From the NCBI RefSeq assembly GCF_002575655.3, contig NC_053037.3:504688544-504752543 (forward strand): a stretch of DNA of 64,000 nt. Reading direction: 5' to 3'. Below, piece after piece: positions 54,801 to 64,000 of this stretch. The position numbers were made by a program, and so were the translations under genes. Position 1 is the first letter of the stretch; each line of letters starts with the position of its first letter. The notes under the pieces are model-generated. The model was given only the letters and a program-made list of their open reading frames with translations. It had not been told where the DNA came from and searched no databases. This DNA is from Aegilops tauschii subsp. strangulata. Its lineage: Eukaryota > Streptophyta > Magnoliopsida > Poales > Poaceae.

Positions 54801-56874
54801 AAACAACTTGAATTTATCGAACTATTGTTCTGAAGTGATTGATCTTTCCATCTGTCGATTGACTGGCCCTTGATTACAGAAATCTTGCGAACTCGGAGTT
54901 CGTTTTGCTGAATTGGAGAAAAAATAGATTCAGCTCAATCTCGATCTGGAACTGGCCAAGACAAATCTGCAGAAGGCCAAGGATGAACCTGTTGTAAAGA
55001 GAAAACTCGCCGACTGACTCGTCTCTGTGCCAGATCTTATTTTACTTTTTCTAAACCGAACGTTGTTTCTTTTCAGAGAAAATGAATCAAGCTCTGGCGA
55101 AGAAGGACCAAGATCTTGCGGCCGCACAGAAAGCAGCTGACGAGAAAACTACACTCGCTGAACAGAAACTAGCTTCAGTCGGCAAATTGGAGGAAGAAAA
55201 CACCAGGCTGAAAACTGCTCTTGATGAAGCCAATAAGGAAGCGACCCGCCTGAAGAAGGAAAAAAACCATCTGAACGAGAAGATGGAAGGTATTGCTCAA
55301 AGGAGGGTGTGACAGCCTGATTTTTGGCCCTTTCTTTTTCTTTTGTTTTTCCGAGGTTTTTGCGTGAGTTTTTCTTTTTCATGGCTTTGTCGTCTGGAAA
55401 CTGAAGAAGATGCCCTCTTCTTTGTTTCCAGAGTGGCTTGTCATTCCCAAATCTTTCCCTGGACCCTGTCATTTTCATCCTAGCCCAAATCCCTATATTC
55501 TTCTTATTGGGAATATTCCTTTTCTATTACAGGAATAACTCAAATTGCCCTAGGTTGTGAAGCAACCTATATTTCCCTCACTCCTAAAATTCCCAAATAA
55601 TTCTCATAAATTATTTGGGTCATATCTTGCTCAAAAATGGCAAAACATTTCATTGCCATGTTCAATAATAATACTCCAATAATTCATTTCCTATTCTGCC
55701 CTAAATGGCACATTGTGAAGCAAGTGCCATTTTCCTTTGCCCAATTGAACTCAAACTCCTTGGACATCTTTTCATGTCCATATCATCGCCACATGCCAAA
55801 ATGCAACCTTATTTGCATAGTAATTATTTAATTATGATTTTCCAAAGTTTCTGTCCACAAAGAAGCTTTGTGAAGGAGGTACAAGCTAGGCATATCCAAA
55901 TGAGTTTCCATTTTGCATGATCCCTCATATCATCATATCATAGCCCTCCACAAAAGTTGAGATCAATTGATGCTTACATGTGAGCTCATCTTCAATTCTT
56001 TGATTCTGCCCAAAATTTCAGTTTGTGAAGCAAGTATATTTTATCTTGCTCCATTATGGCTGTAAATTTTTCTAGACCTTCTAGTATCCTTATGTCTTCC
56101 CTCCTCCAAGTTGTGGCTCAATCCCTTTAACCATTTGCCCTGTGGAATGTCTCCAAGTTTCTGGTCAGAATAAATCTTTCCAAAGCAAGTGCTATTTTGG
56201 TTCATCCAAATGGCATGAAACTCCTTGGGCATCTTAATATCTTCAAATCATTGGGCCATAACCATTTTCAGCTCAATTCATGCAACTATGTGAGTGCATC
56301 ATCCAAATTCTCATTTCTGACCAGTGGGTCACTTTATACAGCAACCACCCTCTAAACTCCTCCTATTAAGCTTATTTCTTGTGATCTTAGTCACCTTAGA
56401 GTGTGATCATCACCAGACAAAATATTTACCACGTTACCAAGCTGGTTTAACCACAGCAAGTTACAAACACCTTCTTACTGATTTACTTTTGGAGCTAAGT
56501 GCAAATCTCTTCTTTGTCCCTGGACCGATTTATTTCTTCAGTTGGACTAAGGGCACCAAGGTCCATCCAATGGACATTGTTGGCCACGCCAAGGAACGCC
56601 GCTAGGGCCAGTGAGCGTGGTGATCGCGCTTGCGTCATGGCTGCAGGCGTGCTCTGGCTTGTTCCCGCCACTATGCTCGTCTCCTCCCTCCTCGTCTCGA
56701 CCTCAAACCTTGTCCAGGAGCTCGCCCGTGCTCGACTGCGTCACCCTGAATGGGTTGCTCGTCGTGTTTTGCCATAAATGCGCCGCTAGCTCCATGCCCG
56801 TGTCGTGCCCCGCCTCTGTCCTCCATTAGAGCACTGCTCAAGCTTGTTTGTGATGCTCCAGAGCCTTCCCCGTG

Positions 56875-56884
56875 CCTATATAAG
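56875..56884 (+). promoter_or_regulatory. TATA box of LTR M
   Basis: CCTATATAAG precedes a pyrimidine-rich leader, about 1.57 kb into the LTR, a placement comparable to B and K. Confidence 0.6.
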
Positions 56885-58336
56885 GGACCCCCGACCTCCT
56901 CCGCAGCTCACAGCTCCCTCCCCCGCCTCACTTGCCCTCTGGAATCGCCGCATCTCGCCGTTGTTCGCCGTCACCCTCCATGGCCGCCTCGGCCTTGGCT
57001 TGGGTCCGGCCACCACAGGCCTCCCAACGCCTCTCCTCCACGTCCATCGACCTCCCCTCGTCCCACTCAGCCGCCCAACCCCCTTGCCCCCTCGCCGGAG
57101 CGGCCGCATCGCCGAAGAACCCCGTCACCCGAAGCTCTCTGCCTCTCCCATGGCGCCGCCTCTCCCCTCCGTCCCGTGCCTCCACGGCAGCCGCCTTTCC
57201 TCTGGATGGGTGCGGCTGGCCGCTGCGGTCCCGCCGGTGGCCGCGCCACGGCTGGGGATCGCCGGAGCCGGCCGGCCCCTTGGCCTCTTCCCTCCCCTGC
57301 CGCTGCTCTGCTTCACATGAGGCACAGGCGCGGGAGGAAGGAGACGAGCACCCGTGCCCCCTCGCCCTGCGCCTGGGACTTCTTCCACCCCAGGCAAGCC
57401 ACAATACCCACTTGCATGATAGTGATGCAGTAGCCATGGTTTTCAACTTGAATATTTATTAAATGTTTGCTTGTTGTAAAGATGGTTATCGTTGTTCCGG
57501 TGATGTTTAGATTTGCATGTTCACTTTTGTGCTAGGTTGTCTTGTACTCTGTTATCATGTTCTACCTGCTAATATTTCCTTTCATATATTTATGCTTGCT
57601 AGTAGTACATGTTGATGTACTGGTGATGTTCATGCTAGTCAGTATGTCGTGCTCAGTGGATATGATCCATTGTTGATATGGTGGATAGTATGTGATACCG
57701 TCATGATTATGTTGATATCATGTCCATGCATTGTAATTTGCATCATGTTATTTTATCATGGCTCAGCATATTTGCATTCAAGTTAACCGGATTAAATTGA
57801 ACTTGAACAACTGTTGGCTGAGTCATGGTGCCGCTGAATCGATGCTGACCAGTGCAACCACGCCTACCGGTATGGGACGGTCCTAACTGGGTCTATTGTT
57901 GTGCCTCTCGCCGGTGCCTCCAACGGGGGAAGGTTATGGGCGCACACTACCCTGATCAGGTAGGCGGACATAACCTTGTGTACCCGTTGTTGAGTTATTT
58001 TTGGATACGTGTCCCCGTGTGGCACGGGCCACGACGGTGCTCGTTGTGTCTTGAGGTAGACACGGGGCCACCCATGACTTAGCCCAGAGGGGAGTGAGTC
58101 GGAGTGGCCGGGAGAGTGTCATGGCAGTAGATCGGTTTTGTCGGAATGCTGTTGGTCCACCCGAATGGGAGTGCGAGGCCATGGGTTCCATAGTGTGGGT
58201 ACAGTGTACTAACCTCTGCAGAGTGTATATTAAATCTATCGATAGCCGCGCCCGCGGATAAGGGCCTAGGTTGAAAGTAGGTCACACCATGAGTCAACAG
58301 TAATAAGAATAACTTTATTAATGACAACTCGTGGTT

Positions 58337-58447
58337 GTGATCGCCGTAAGGATCACGGGCCATTTATTGGTCGGGTTGTGATCGCCGTAAGGATCACGGT
58401 TTGAGACCAAGTGTTGGTCATGGTTGTGATCGCCGTAAGGATCACGG
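58337..58447. repeat. Three copies of a short hairpin in LTR M
   Basis: GTGATC, eight bases (GCCGTAAG), GATCAC occurs three times, at 58337, 58378 and 58426. Each copy is 20 bases with a 6-bp stem. Confidence 0.85.
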
Positions 58448-58830
58448 TGGTATCAAGGATACCGAGTCGTTGTATATTCGTGATGTTGTGCGAGAATCGT
58501 GGGTAAAGAGCAAGCTCCTTGTGTTCATTCAATGATCGCTACGGTATTGTTTATACCAAGCTTGATTTGATCCTGAGATGATCGTGTGATGTCTGAGGTT
58601 GGTAAGTGATGCATGTGTTGGTTACAAGGTAACCTGAGCAGAATAAGTGGTGCATATAGTGTCATCATGTTGCATGCTAATATTTTCGGATTAATATGTT
58701 AATGATGTACTAGCTATATCATGCTTATGTTGGTCATGCCATGTTATTGTAACGATCTCATGATAATTCCTGTTTAACCTGTAATTGCCATGCTGTTGTT
58801 TGCCTTGAATGCTTCTGGTTATTGTGAGCT

Positions 58831-58856
58831 TGCAAGTACATTCAATGTACTCACCT
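58831..58856 (+). other. GAGTAC-type hairpin in LTR M
   Basis: AGTACATT and AATGTACT form a perfect 8-bp palindromic arm pair around one base, preceded by TTGCA and followed by CACCTGGC, as in element B. Confidence 0.65.
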
Positions 58857-60064
58857 GGCGTGTCATGCCAGTTTGCAGGTCATGCCGGATTTGATTGCTT
58901 GCTTGTCGTGGTTTTCGTTCGTGCGAGCTAGGATAAGCGTTCCAGCCAGAGTCCCTGCGGATTGGAGTTCACCACCGTCGTCGTTGTTCCGCTGCTAGAG
59001 TTATTCCGCTGCTTCGAGTTGTTCTGCTGCTTGCATAGAGCAACTGAGGATGGCGTAGTGTCGCCATACCGATGTTATTCATTGTAATATCGGAGACCTT
59101 GTACTCATATCCGTGTAATAATAAAGAGCTGGTTTGTTCTATGCTAAGCAGTGCCGTATTCCAGAAGAGTTCTCCTCGATCTCTGGGCTGGAATACTTGG
59201 CATTCCGGTTTTCTCTGAGCCGGAGTGCCACAGAGGGACGACTTGGAGAATAATCTGGGAGGTCTTGCCAAGAAGCTATTCGTCATGCTTGAAGGTATTC
59301 TCTTTGACCCGACTAACTCGTTTCTGTCGACTCGACATTCAATCACTGACCCATCTTTGAATTGTACGTGCAGAATTTTGCCGGAACTTCGAAGAAGAAA
59401 CTGGGCGAGTTGAGACAAGCTTGGACCCCATCCATTCTCCAGTAAAAGACGAGGCTGCCATGAATGTACTCCGATTGGAATCTCGTGTTGCGGGTGTTGT
59501 TGATTACCTTGCTCGACTGAAGGTCGCAATGTCGCGGATCGACACAACACTTTGGCCGGGGGCAGCGCTCCAGAATGACCTCGAGTCTCTGATGACTCAA
59601 CTTAATGAGATTCTTGGTCGAGTGCAAGAATGGAAGAAATCTTCTGCCCGGTGTGGCGTTGATGTGGCTCTGTCTTTGGTTCGTGTCTACTGCAATGAAG
59701 CGCGAGAAGAGAAGCTGGCAGCGATCAAGGTTGCCAACACCAAGAAGCACGACTTCCAATCCTTCATGGAGACCTTCATTGCTGCCGCCACTCGGATTGC
59801 CGACGGAATTGACCTGGACGAATTCGTCGAGCCTACCAGCCCTCCTCCTGCGGAGTGAACAAACTTTTATGCTCCACCTTAAATATGCCTCGGGATGCCG
59901 AGAGATTTTTGTAACCGTTAAACTCCTTTGGGCTTGATGCCCGAGTACTTTAATCCGCGGTTGGAACTTTAGGATTTATCTGGATTTGCTTTATCTCCGA
60001 ATATGTTTGTGCTTGCCTTCAAGTGGAACTTATTCTTCACTCGGAACATTTTTGTACTTGAGAT

Positions 60065-60290
60065 GCAGCTCTGGGGAGGAGGTTCCAGTCGACCTGCACC
60101 TCGTCGTCCTTGCGGATCAGGATGGATCGCATGTTGTACTTGCGGTGCAACTCCGCAGGAGAATGTTGCAGTCGACCTGCACCTCGTCGTCCTTGCGGAT
60201 CGGGATGGAGCGCATGTTGTACTTGTGGCGCAGCTCCGCGGGAGAAGGTTGCAGTCGACCTGCACCTCGTCGTCCTTGCGGATATGGGCG
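60065..60290. repeat. 82-83-bp tandem repeats downstream of the antisense gene
   Basis: Units start at 60065, 60147 and 60230, each with GCAGTCGACCTGCACCTCG-like text and TCGTCCTTGCGGAT. About 2.7 units are present. Confidence 0.9.
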
Positions 60291-60291
60291 T

Positions 60292-61140
60292 GTTTTAAAC
60301 TTAGGCGAGTACAGGACTGCAGCTAAACCCCCGAGTGGGAGGGTTGCTCTCCACTCGGTAGGATTTTTTAAACTTAGGCAAGTACTGGACTGCAGCTAAG
60401 CCCCCGAGTGGGAGGGTTGCTCTCCACTCGGTAGGATTTTTTAAACTTAGGCGAGTACTGGACTGCAGCTAAGCCCCCGAGTTGGAGGGTTGCTCTCCAC
60501 TCGGTAGGATTTTTTAAACTTAGGCGAGTACTGGACTGCAGCTAAGCCCCCGAGTGGGAGGGTTGCTCTCCGCTCGGTAGGATTTTTTAAACTTGGCGAG
60601 TACTAGACTGCAGCTAAGCCTCCGAGTGGGAGGGTTGCTCTCCCCTCGGTAGGATTTTTCAAACTTAGGCGAGTACTTAGACTGCAGCTAAGCCCCCGAG
60701 TGGGAGGTTGGCTCACCACTCGATAGGATTTTTCAAACTTAGGCGAGTACTGGACTGCAGCTAAGCCCCCGAGTGGGAGGCTGGCTCACCACTCGGTAGG
60801 ATTTTTCAAACTTAGGCGAGTACTGGACTGCAGCTAAGCCCCCGAGTGGGAGGCTTTCTCTCCACTCGATAGGATTTTTCAAACTTAGGCGAGTACTGGA
60901 CTGCAGCTAAGCCCCCGAGTGGGAGGCTTGCTCTCCACTCGGTAGGATTTTTTAAACTTAGGCGAGTACTGGACTGTAGCTAAGCCCCCGAGTGGGAGGG
61001 TTGCTCACCACTCGGTAGGATTTTTTTAAACTTAGGCGAAACGAATTCGCGGCTAAGCCCCCGAGTGAGAGGCTTGCTCACCACTCGGTAGGATTTTTTT
61101 TTAAACTTAGGCGAAACGGATTCGCGGCTAAGTCACCCAC
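60292..61140. repeat. 73-bp tandem array of element T
   Basis: About twelve units of TTAGGCGAGTACTGGACTGC, CTAAGCCCCCGAGTGGGAGG and CACTCGGTAGGATTTTTT type, with a period near 73 bases. The last two units carry GCGAAACGRATTCGCGG instead of the GAGTACTGG text. The array lies between the antisense gene and pol, the hypervariable 3' region of Tat elements. Confidence 0.95.
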
Positions 61141-61259
61141 TGGGGGATTTCAGACACAAGTATAAGCAGCGACAATCATTCTTAGAAGACTGTAAAACTC
61201 TCATCTCTAATAAACAAACTACAAAGGTATTTCTTATTACAACTCAACAACCTGAGCGC

Positions 61260-61924
61260 TTAAGTATAAAAGGGGCGCAGCAGCTCCGCATTCCAAGCCC
61301 GTGGCTCGTCTTTCTGATGTTCGACATTGTAAAGATGATACGCCCCATTTGTGAAGAACCCTGGTGACGATGAAGGGACCTTCCCAGGCAGGGGCGAGCT
61401 TGTGTGGTTTTTGCTGATCCACTCGAAGAACCAAGTCTCCCTCTTGAAATGCTCGACCTCTCACGTTTCTGGCGTGGAATCGATGCAAGTCTTACTGATA
61501 AATGGTCGACCGGATTAAGGCCATCTCTCTTTCATATTCTAGGAGATCAACTGCGTCTTGCCGGGCCTGTTCTGCTTCATCCTCAGAGAAAAGCTCGACT
61601 CGGGGTGCATTGTGAAGCAAGTCACTCGGTATAACAGCTTCAGCTCCATAGACCAAGAAGAATGGAGTTCGGCCAGTCAACCGATTGGGAGTTGTCCTCA
61701 ATCCCCAAAGAACTGATGGAAGTTCATCGACCCAGGCGCCTGCTGCATGCTTGAGATCACGCATCAATCGGGGTTTCAGTCCTTTGAGAATCAAACCATT
61801 TGCTCTTTCCGCTTGTCCATTCGACTGAGGGTGGGCGACTGAAGCATAGTCGACTCGAGTGCCTTGGGAAGAACAGAAGGCTCTGAACTCATCAGAATCG
61901 AAGTTCGACCCGTTGTCAGTGATG
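61260..61924 (-). pseudogene. pol: Element T integrase C-terminal part
   Basis: The minus strand reads TDNGSNFDSDEF (second catalytic Asp), HPQSNGQAERANGLILKGLK (catalytic Glu), WGLRTTPNRLTGRTPF and VYGAEAVIPSDL, the Tat-lineage integrase core. An in-frame TAA (about 61489-61491) follows STIYQ, and after it FHARNVRGRAFQEGDLVLR continues the frame. One extra A near 61350 shifts the end of the frame; in the other frame it would end near 61260. LTR K begins right before the Asp motif, so the N-terminal integrase and the rest of pol lie beyond the window. Confidence 0.9.
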
Positions 61925-63226
61925 TGTGGCACCCAAGTTTTTATTTGGATTTTTTTTGAAAAGATTTTATTTGACTTGAGGGGAGTGATTTAAAAACTTT
62001 TCTTCAAGAGAACTCTCCCTCTCATATATTTTCTTTATGGAAAAAATTTTATTTGGATTCACCCAAGATCTGCCTTTGACCTTGGGAGTTCTTGCTCTTC
62101 ATTTGGACTCAAGACAAAATGTTTTTTTCATTTGGGAAAAGAACTTTTGAAAACCTTTTTCTGAATTTGCACTATGGCTTTTGGAAGGTACTTTGCCACT
62201 TTCAACTATTCCTTCTTGCCATGGCATAAGTGCAAATCCTCTCTCCTAAACACTCCCTCACCTCTGGATCATGATTTACATCAAATCCAGCAAGTTGAAC
62301 CTCCCCATGTATTTATTTTCCATTCAAATTCTATTCAAATATTTTCTGCCTTCTATTCTACCTCTTGGAGATTTACAAAGGAACTCCATTTTCTGTTTGG
62401 ACTTTTACCACCAAACTTCTTTCCCCTCCTAGTCCTTTGAACCCTCAACCTAGAACCATGAAGATCCACTGGTCTCCAGTTCAAAATTTTCAAACTACAT
62501 CAGCTGCAAGTTTGGACCAGATTTGGCAAATTTGGTGAAATTCATTCAAAACCTTCTCCAAAAATTCCAAATAAATTCATGCAGCCCCTGGGTGCTTTGA
62601 GTGGTCATCTCACCAAGTTACAGCTCCAGCAAAATTTATCTCTTTACCAAAACCTACTGTCGAACACCTGCAATGCATGGTCACTGTCAAGTTTCAGTAA
62701 CTTCAGAGTTTCAGTTCAGTGCTTGTTGTCGTTTTCTTCAGAAACGGGCATCGATCTCGCCAGTACCGCCGCGCCGCCTTGCTCCTCGTCCTCGCCCACT
62801 TGTTCCTGCACCGCACGAGCGCCTGGCACCTTGCGGGCGTCGGCGATGAGCAGCAGGAGGTGCGCCGCCCCGTGACCGACGCCGACGGCGGCTTTGCGGA
62901 CGCCAGCGGGAGACACGGCGCCGACGACTCCACCCAGCGCCGCCCAAACCACCGGAGCCCGCCGCGTGGCCGTCCACTCCCCCGAATGCGCTGCCGCTCT
63001 CGTCGTGAACCGCAGGGCGCGGAGCGCGCTCTCTGCCGCCGTTGAGCCCGTGCGGTCACCTCACCGTGGGCAGACGCCATTACGCCAGGGCCAGCTCCGT
63101 TTAGCTGCAAAACGAGTCCCGTAACATCCACCGATGCTGCCCCACCGCTCAAACCCTCTGCCAACCCACTGCTCCGCCGTAATCGCTCGCCGGAGATTCT
63201 CCGTTCACGGCCACCCCGTCGATCTG

Positions 63227-63240
63227 CCTATAAATAGAGG
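63227..63240 (+). promoter_or_regulatory. TATA box of LTR K
   Basis: CCTATAAATAGAGG, with the downstream flank TCCCGAGC also found in element B. Confidence 0.72.
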
Positions 63241-63676
63241 TCCCGAGCTTCAACTCGAGCACCCACCAGCCCTGCACTTCCTCTAGAGCACGCCTAGCCA
63301 CTGGAAGAGCCCCGAGGAGGTCTCCTTCCTCGACTCCGGCCGCCGCGACCCGCCACGGGATCCAGCCCGATTCGCCCCCGTGTGTGCTCTGCAGCCTCCA
63401 TTCTCTTGCCAGTAACTTCACCATGCATCTCTCGTTCTGACCCGCACTTCAATTTGAAGCTTGCAGCCCTCCACCGGAGTTCCCCATCCTTACCCGAGCC
63501 GCCGTCCGCCGGAGATAGTGTCGCCGTCGACGTGGTGCTCCCCGTTGGACGAGTCCACCACCCACCGACGCGGAAGAAGACACTGAAGCTCTTGGTACCC
63601 TCCGTTTCTCCTAACTCGCCGTGGTTCGACGCCGGCGTCCACCGCCGTCTCCGGGCGCCGGCGAGCCTTTTCATAC

Positions 63677-63701
63677 CTGACATGCGGGCCCCGCGTGTCA
63701 G
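63677..63701. promoter_or_regulatory. GGGNCCC-type palindrome in LTR K
   Basis: CTGACATGCGGG and CCCGCGTGTCAG face each other with two imperfect pairs. It lies about 1.75 kb from the LTR start, as in B. Confidence 0.65.
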
Positions 63702-64000
63702 CCTCTGTTCTATTTCCCCGAACCGTTTTCTGTTGACGCCTTCGGGCAAAATACGTCTTCTCTCTTGCGCTTGCGCATTTCCAAACGAACTGTTTTCTGT
63801 TTTCTCAGTTAAAACCCTGGAACTTTTCTGTTTCATTACAGAAAGGTCCCTGGACAGAAACCTTTATAACTTTTTAATAAAAAGGTATTTTTGAGTGATT
63901 CTTTTTCTGACATTCTTAAAATTTTGTCTAGTTTTTTATGGGATTTATTTGGGAAATATTTGGCAAAGTTTCTGTGCATGTGTTGGTTTTCACGTTAGTA

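Larger units (their letters stand above)
55308..59232 (+). mobile_element. Solo LTR M (3.93 kb) in exon 6 of the antisense gene
   Basis: It begins TGTGACAGCC, ends GAGTGCCACA, and is flanked by the perfect 5-bp duplication GAGGG (55303-55307 and 59233-59237). Removing it joins the coding frame exactly. It contains a TATA box at 56875, a GC-rich block (56590-57380), three copies of a short hairpin (58337-58447) and the GAGTAC hairpin at 58831. No primer site or internal region is present, so it is a recombined solo LTR. Confidence 0.95.
52185..59858 (+). pseudogene. Antisense gene of element T: seven-exon gypsy-transposon-domain protein
   Basis: Exons with matching GT-AG borders and phases are 52185-53200, 53272-53630, 53712-53788, 53880-54265, 54880-54993, 55079-55307 joined to 59238-59294, and 59374-59858. 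The protein would be about 900 residues. A Lys-rich start leads into GWIQGDWIRSTIHQDDIDDL and a core with NFFGAQLHHFSPN and CGGLGIQMRG, which I recognise as the putative gypsy-type transposon domain (Pfam PF04195). Exon 2 is acidic (SDEEEVDSPPRR), exon 6 is coiled coil, and exon 7 is helical, ending at 59858. Breaks are a T-run deletion at 52487-52491 that shifts frame, a TAG at 54925 and solo LTR M in exon 6. The molecular role is unknown. Confidence 0.82.
51095..61924 (-). mobile_element. Element T: Tat-lineage Ty3/gypsy element with antisense gene
   Basis: On the minus strand, integrase (61924 to 61260) is followed by tandem repeats, an antisense gene on the plus strand, and the 3' LTR (about 52030 to 51095). 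A gene antisense to and downstream of pol, with tandem repeats between them, is the known layout of Tat-lineage elements in plants. T is cut by K at 61924/61925 and holds solo LTR M. It inserted into copy 2 of the second gene of J. Confidence 0.82.
61925..64000 (+). repeat. LTR K (partial, B family) inserted in element T integrase
   Basis: It begins TGTGGCACCC and follows the inverse of element B's LTR: the same start region, GC-rich block, TATA box and palindrome. The flank TGATG (61920-61924) is the expected half of its target duplication. It runs off the right edge, so it may be solo or the 5' LTR of a full element. Confidence 0.88.

Noticed and set aside
60292..61140. A regular array that could be mistaken for CRISPR
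   Set aside because: The whole 73-bp unit is repeated with no unique spacers, and it lies in a plant retrotransposon.

Overview
The window is wall-to-wall plant transposable elements and shows no ordinary host gene. Several things point to a large-genome grass of the Triticeae (wheat, Aegilops or barley type). Chromovirus-like LTRs of about 4 kb carry TGTCAC/GTGACA termini and an initiator-Met primer site. Athila-like LTRs beginning TGATACGTCTCC carry a TGGCGCC primer site. There is also a Tat-lineage element with an antisense intron-containing gene, and a copia element with a second gene after pol. The species is an inference; the element structures are read directly from the sequence. Letters A to T are my own labels.

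Left stack (1-24472). A minus-strand element A (1-7566; its 3' LTR runs off the left edge) has no gag or pol. It carries two related ORFs (ORF0 copies) between its primer site and 3' end, plus a small antisense membrane-protein ORF with its own TATA box. A sits in the reverse transcriptase of element B (7567-14691), a gag-pol chromovirus with one ORF0 upstream of gag. B interrupts C (14692-16119, 3' end of a Tat-like element). C interrupts the 3' LTR of G (16120-21377, Athila-like, minus). G interrupts H (21378-24259, Athila-like, plus), which also holds a Mutator-type foldback element (21409-22266, 9-bp target duplication). H interrupts the RNase H of copia element J.

Middle (24260-51094). 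J's pol end (24263-24472) is followed by its second gene, which has its own TATA box (42429) and starts near 43161. Between them lies LTR L (24865-24938 and 38030-42084), itself split by E (24939-38029). E is a complete chromovirus with two 4.07 kb LTRs and a single-frame gag-pol broken only by four nonsense codons. J's second gene is interrupted by solo LTR F (45138-48992, target duplication CTAGG). About 1.03 kb of it is duplicated (50064-51094), and the duplicate preserves the empty F insertion site.

Right (51095-64000). T is a minus-strand Tat-lineage element. It has a 3' LTR (from about 51095), a seven-exon antisense gene of the gypsy-transposon-domain type (52185-59858), three sets of tandem repeats, and the integrase end of pol (61260-61924). 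Solo LTR M (55308-59232, target duplication GAGGG) splits exon 6 of the antisense gene. LTR K (61925 to the edge), of B's family, splits the integrase.

Themes that tie the window together are a recurrent ORF0 family in A and B with a double-stranded-RNA-binding-like pattern, two short inverted-repeat modules shared by most of the long LTRs, and C-to-T nonsense decay in several elements. All functional statements are by eye; no searches were run.
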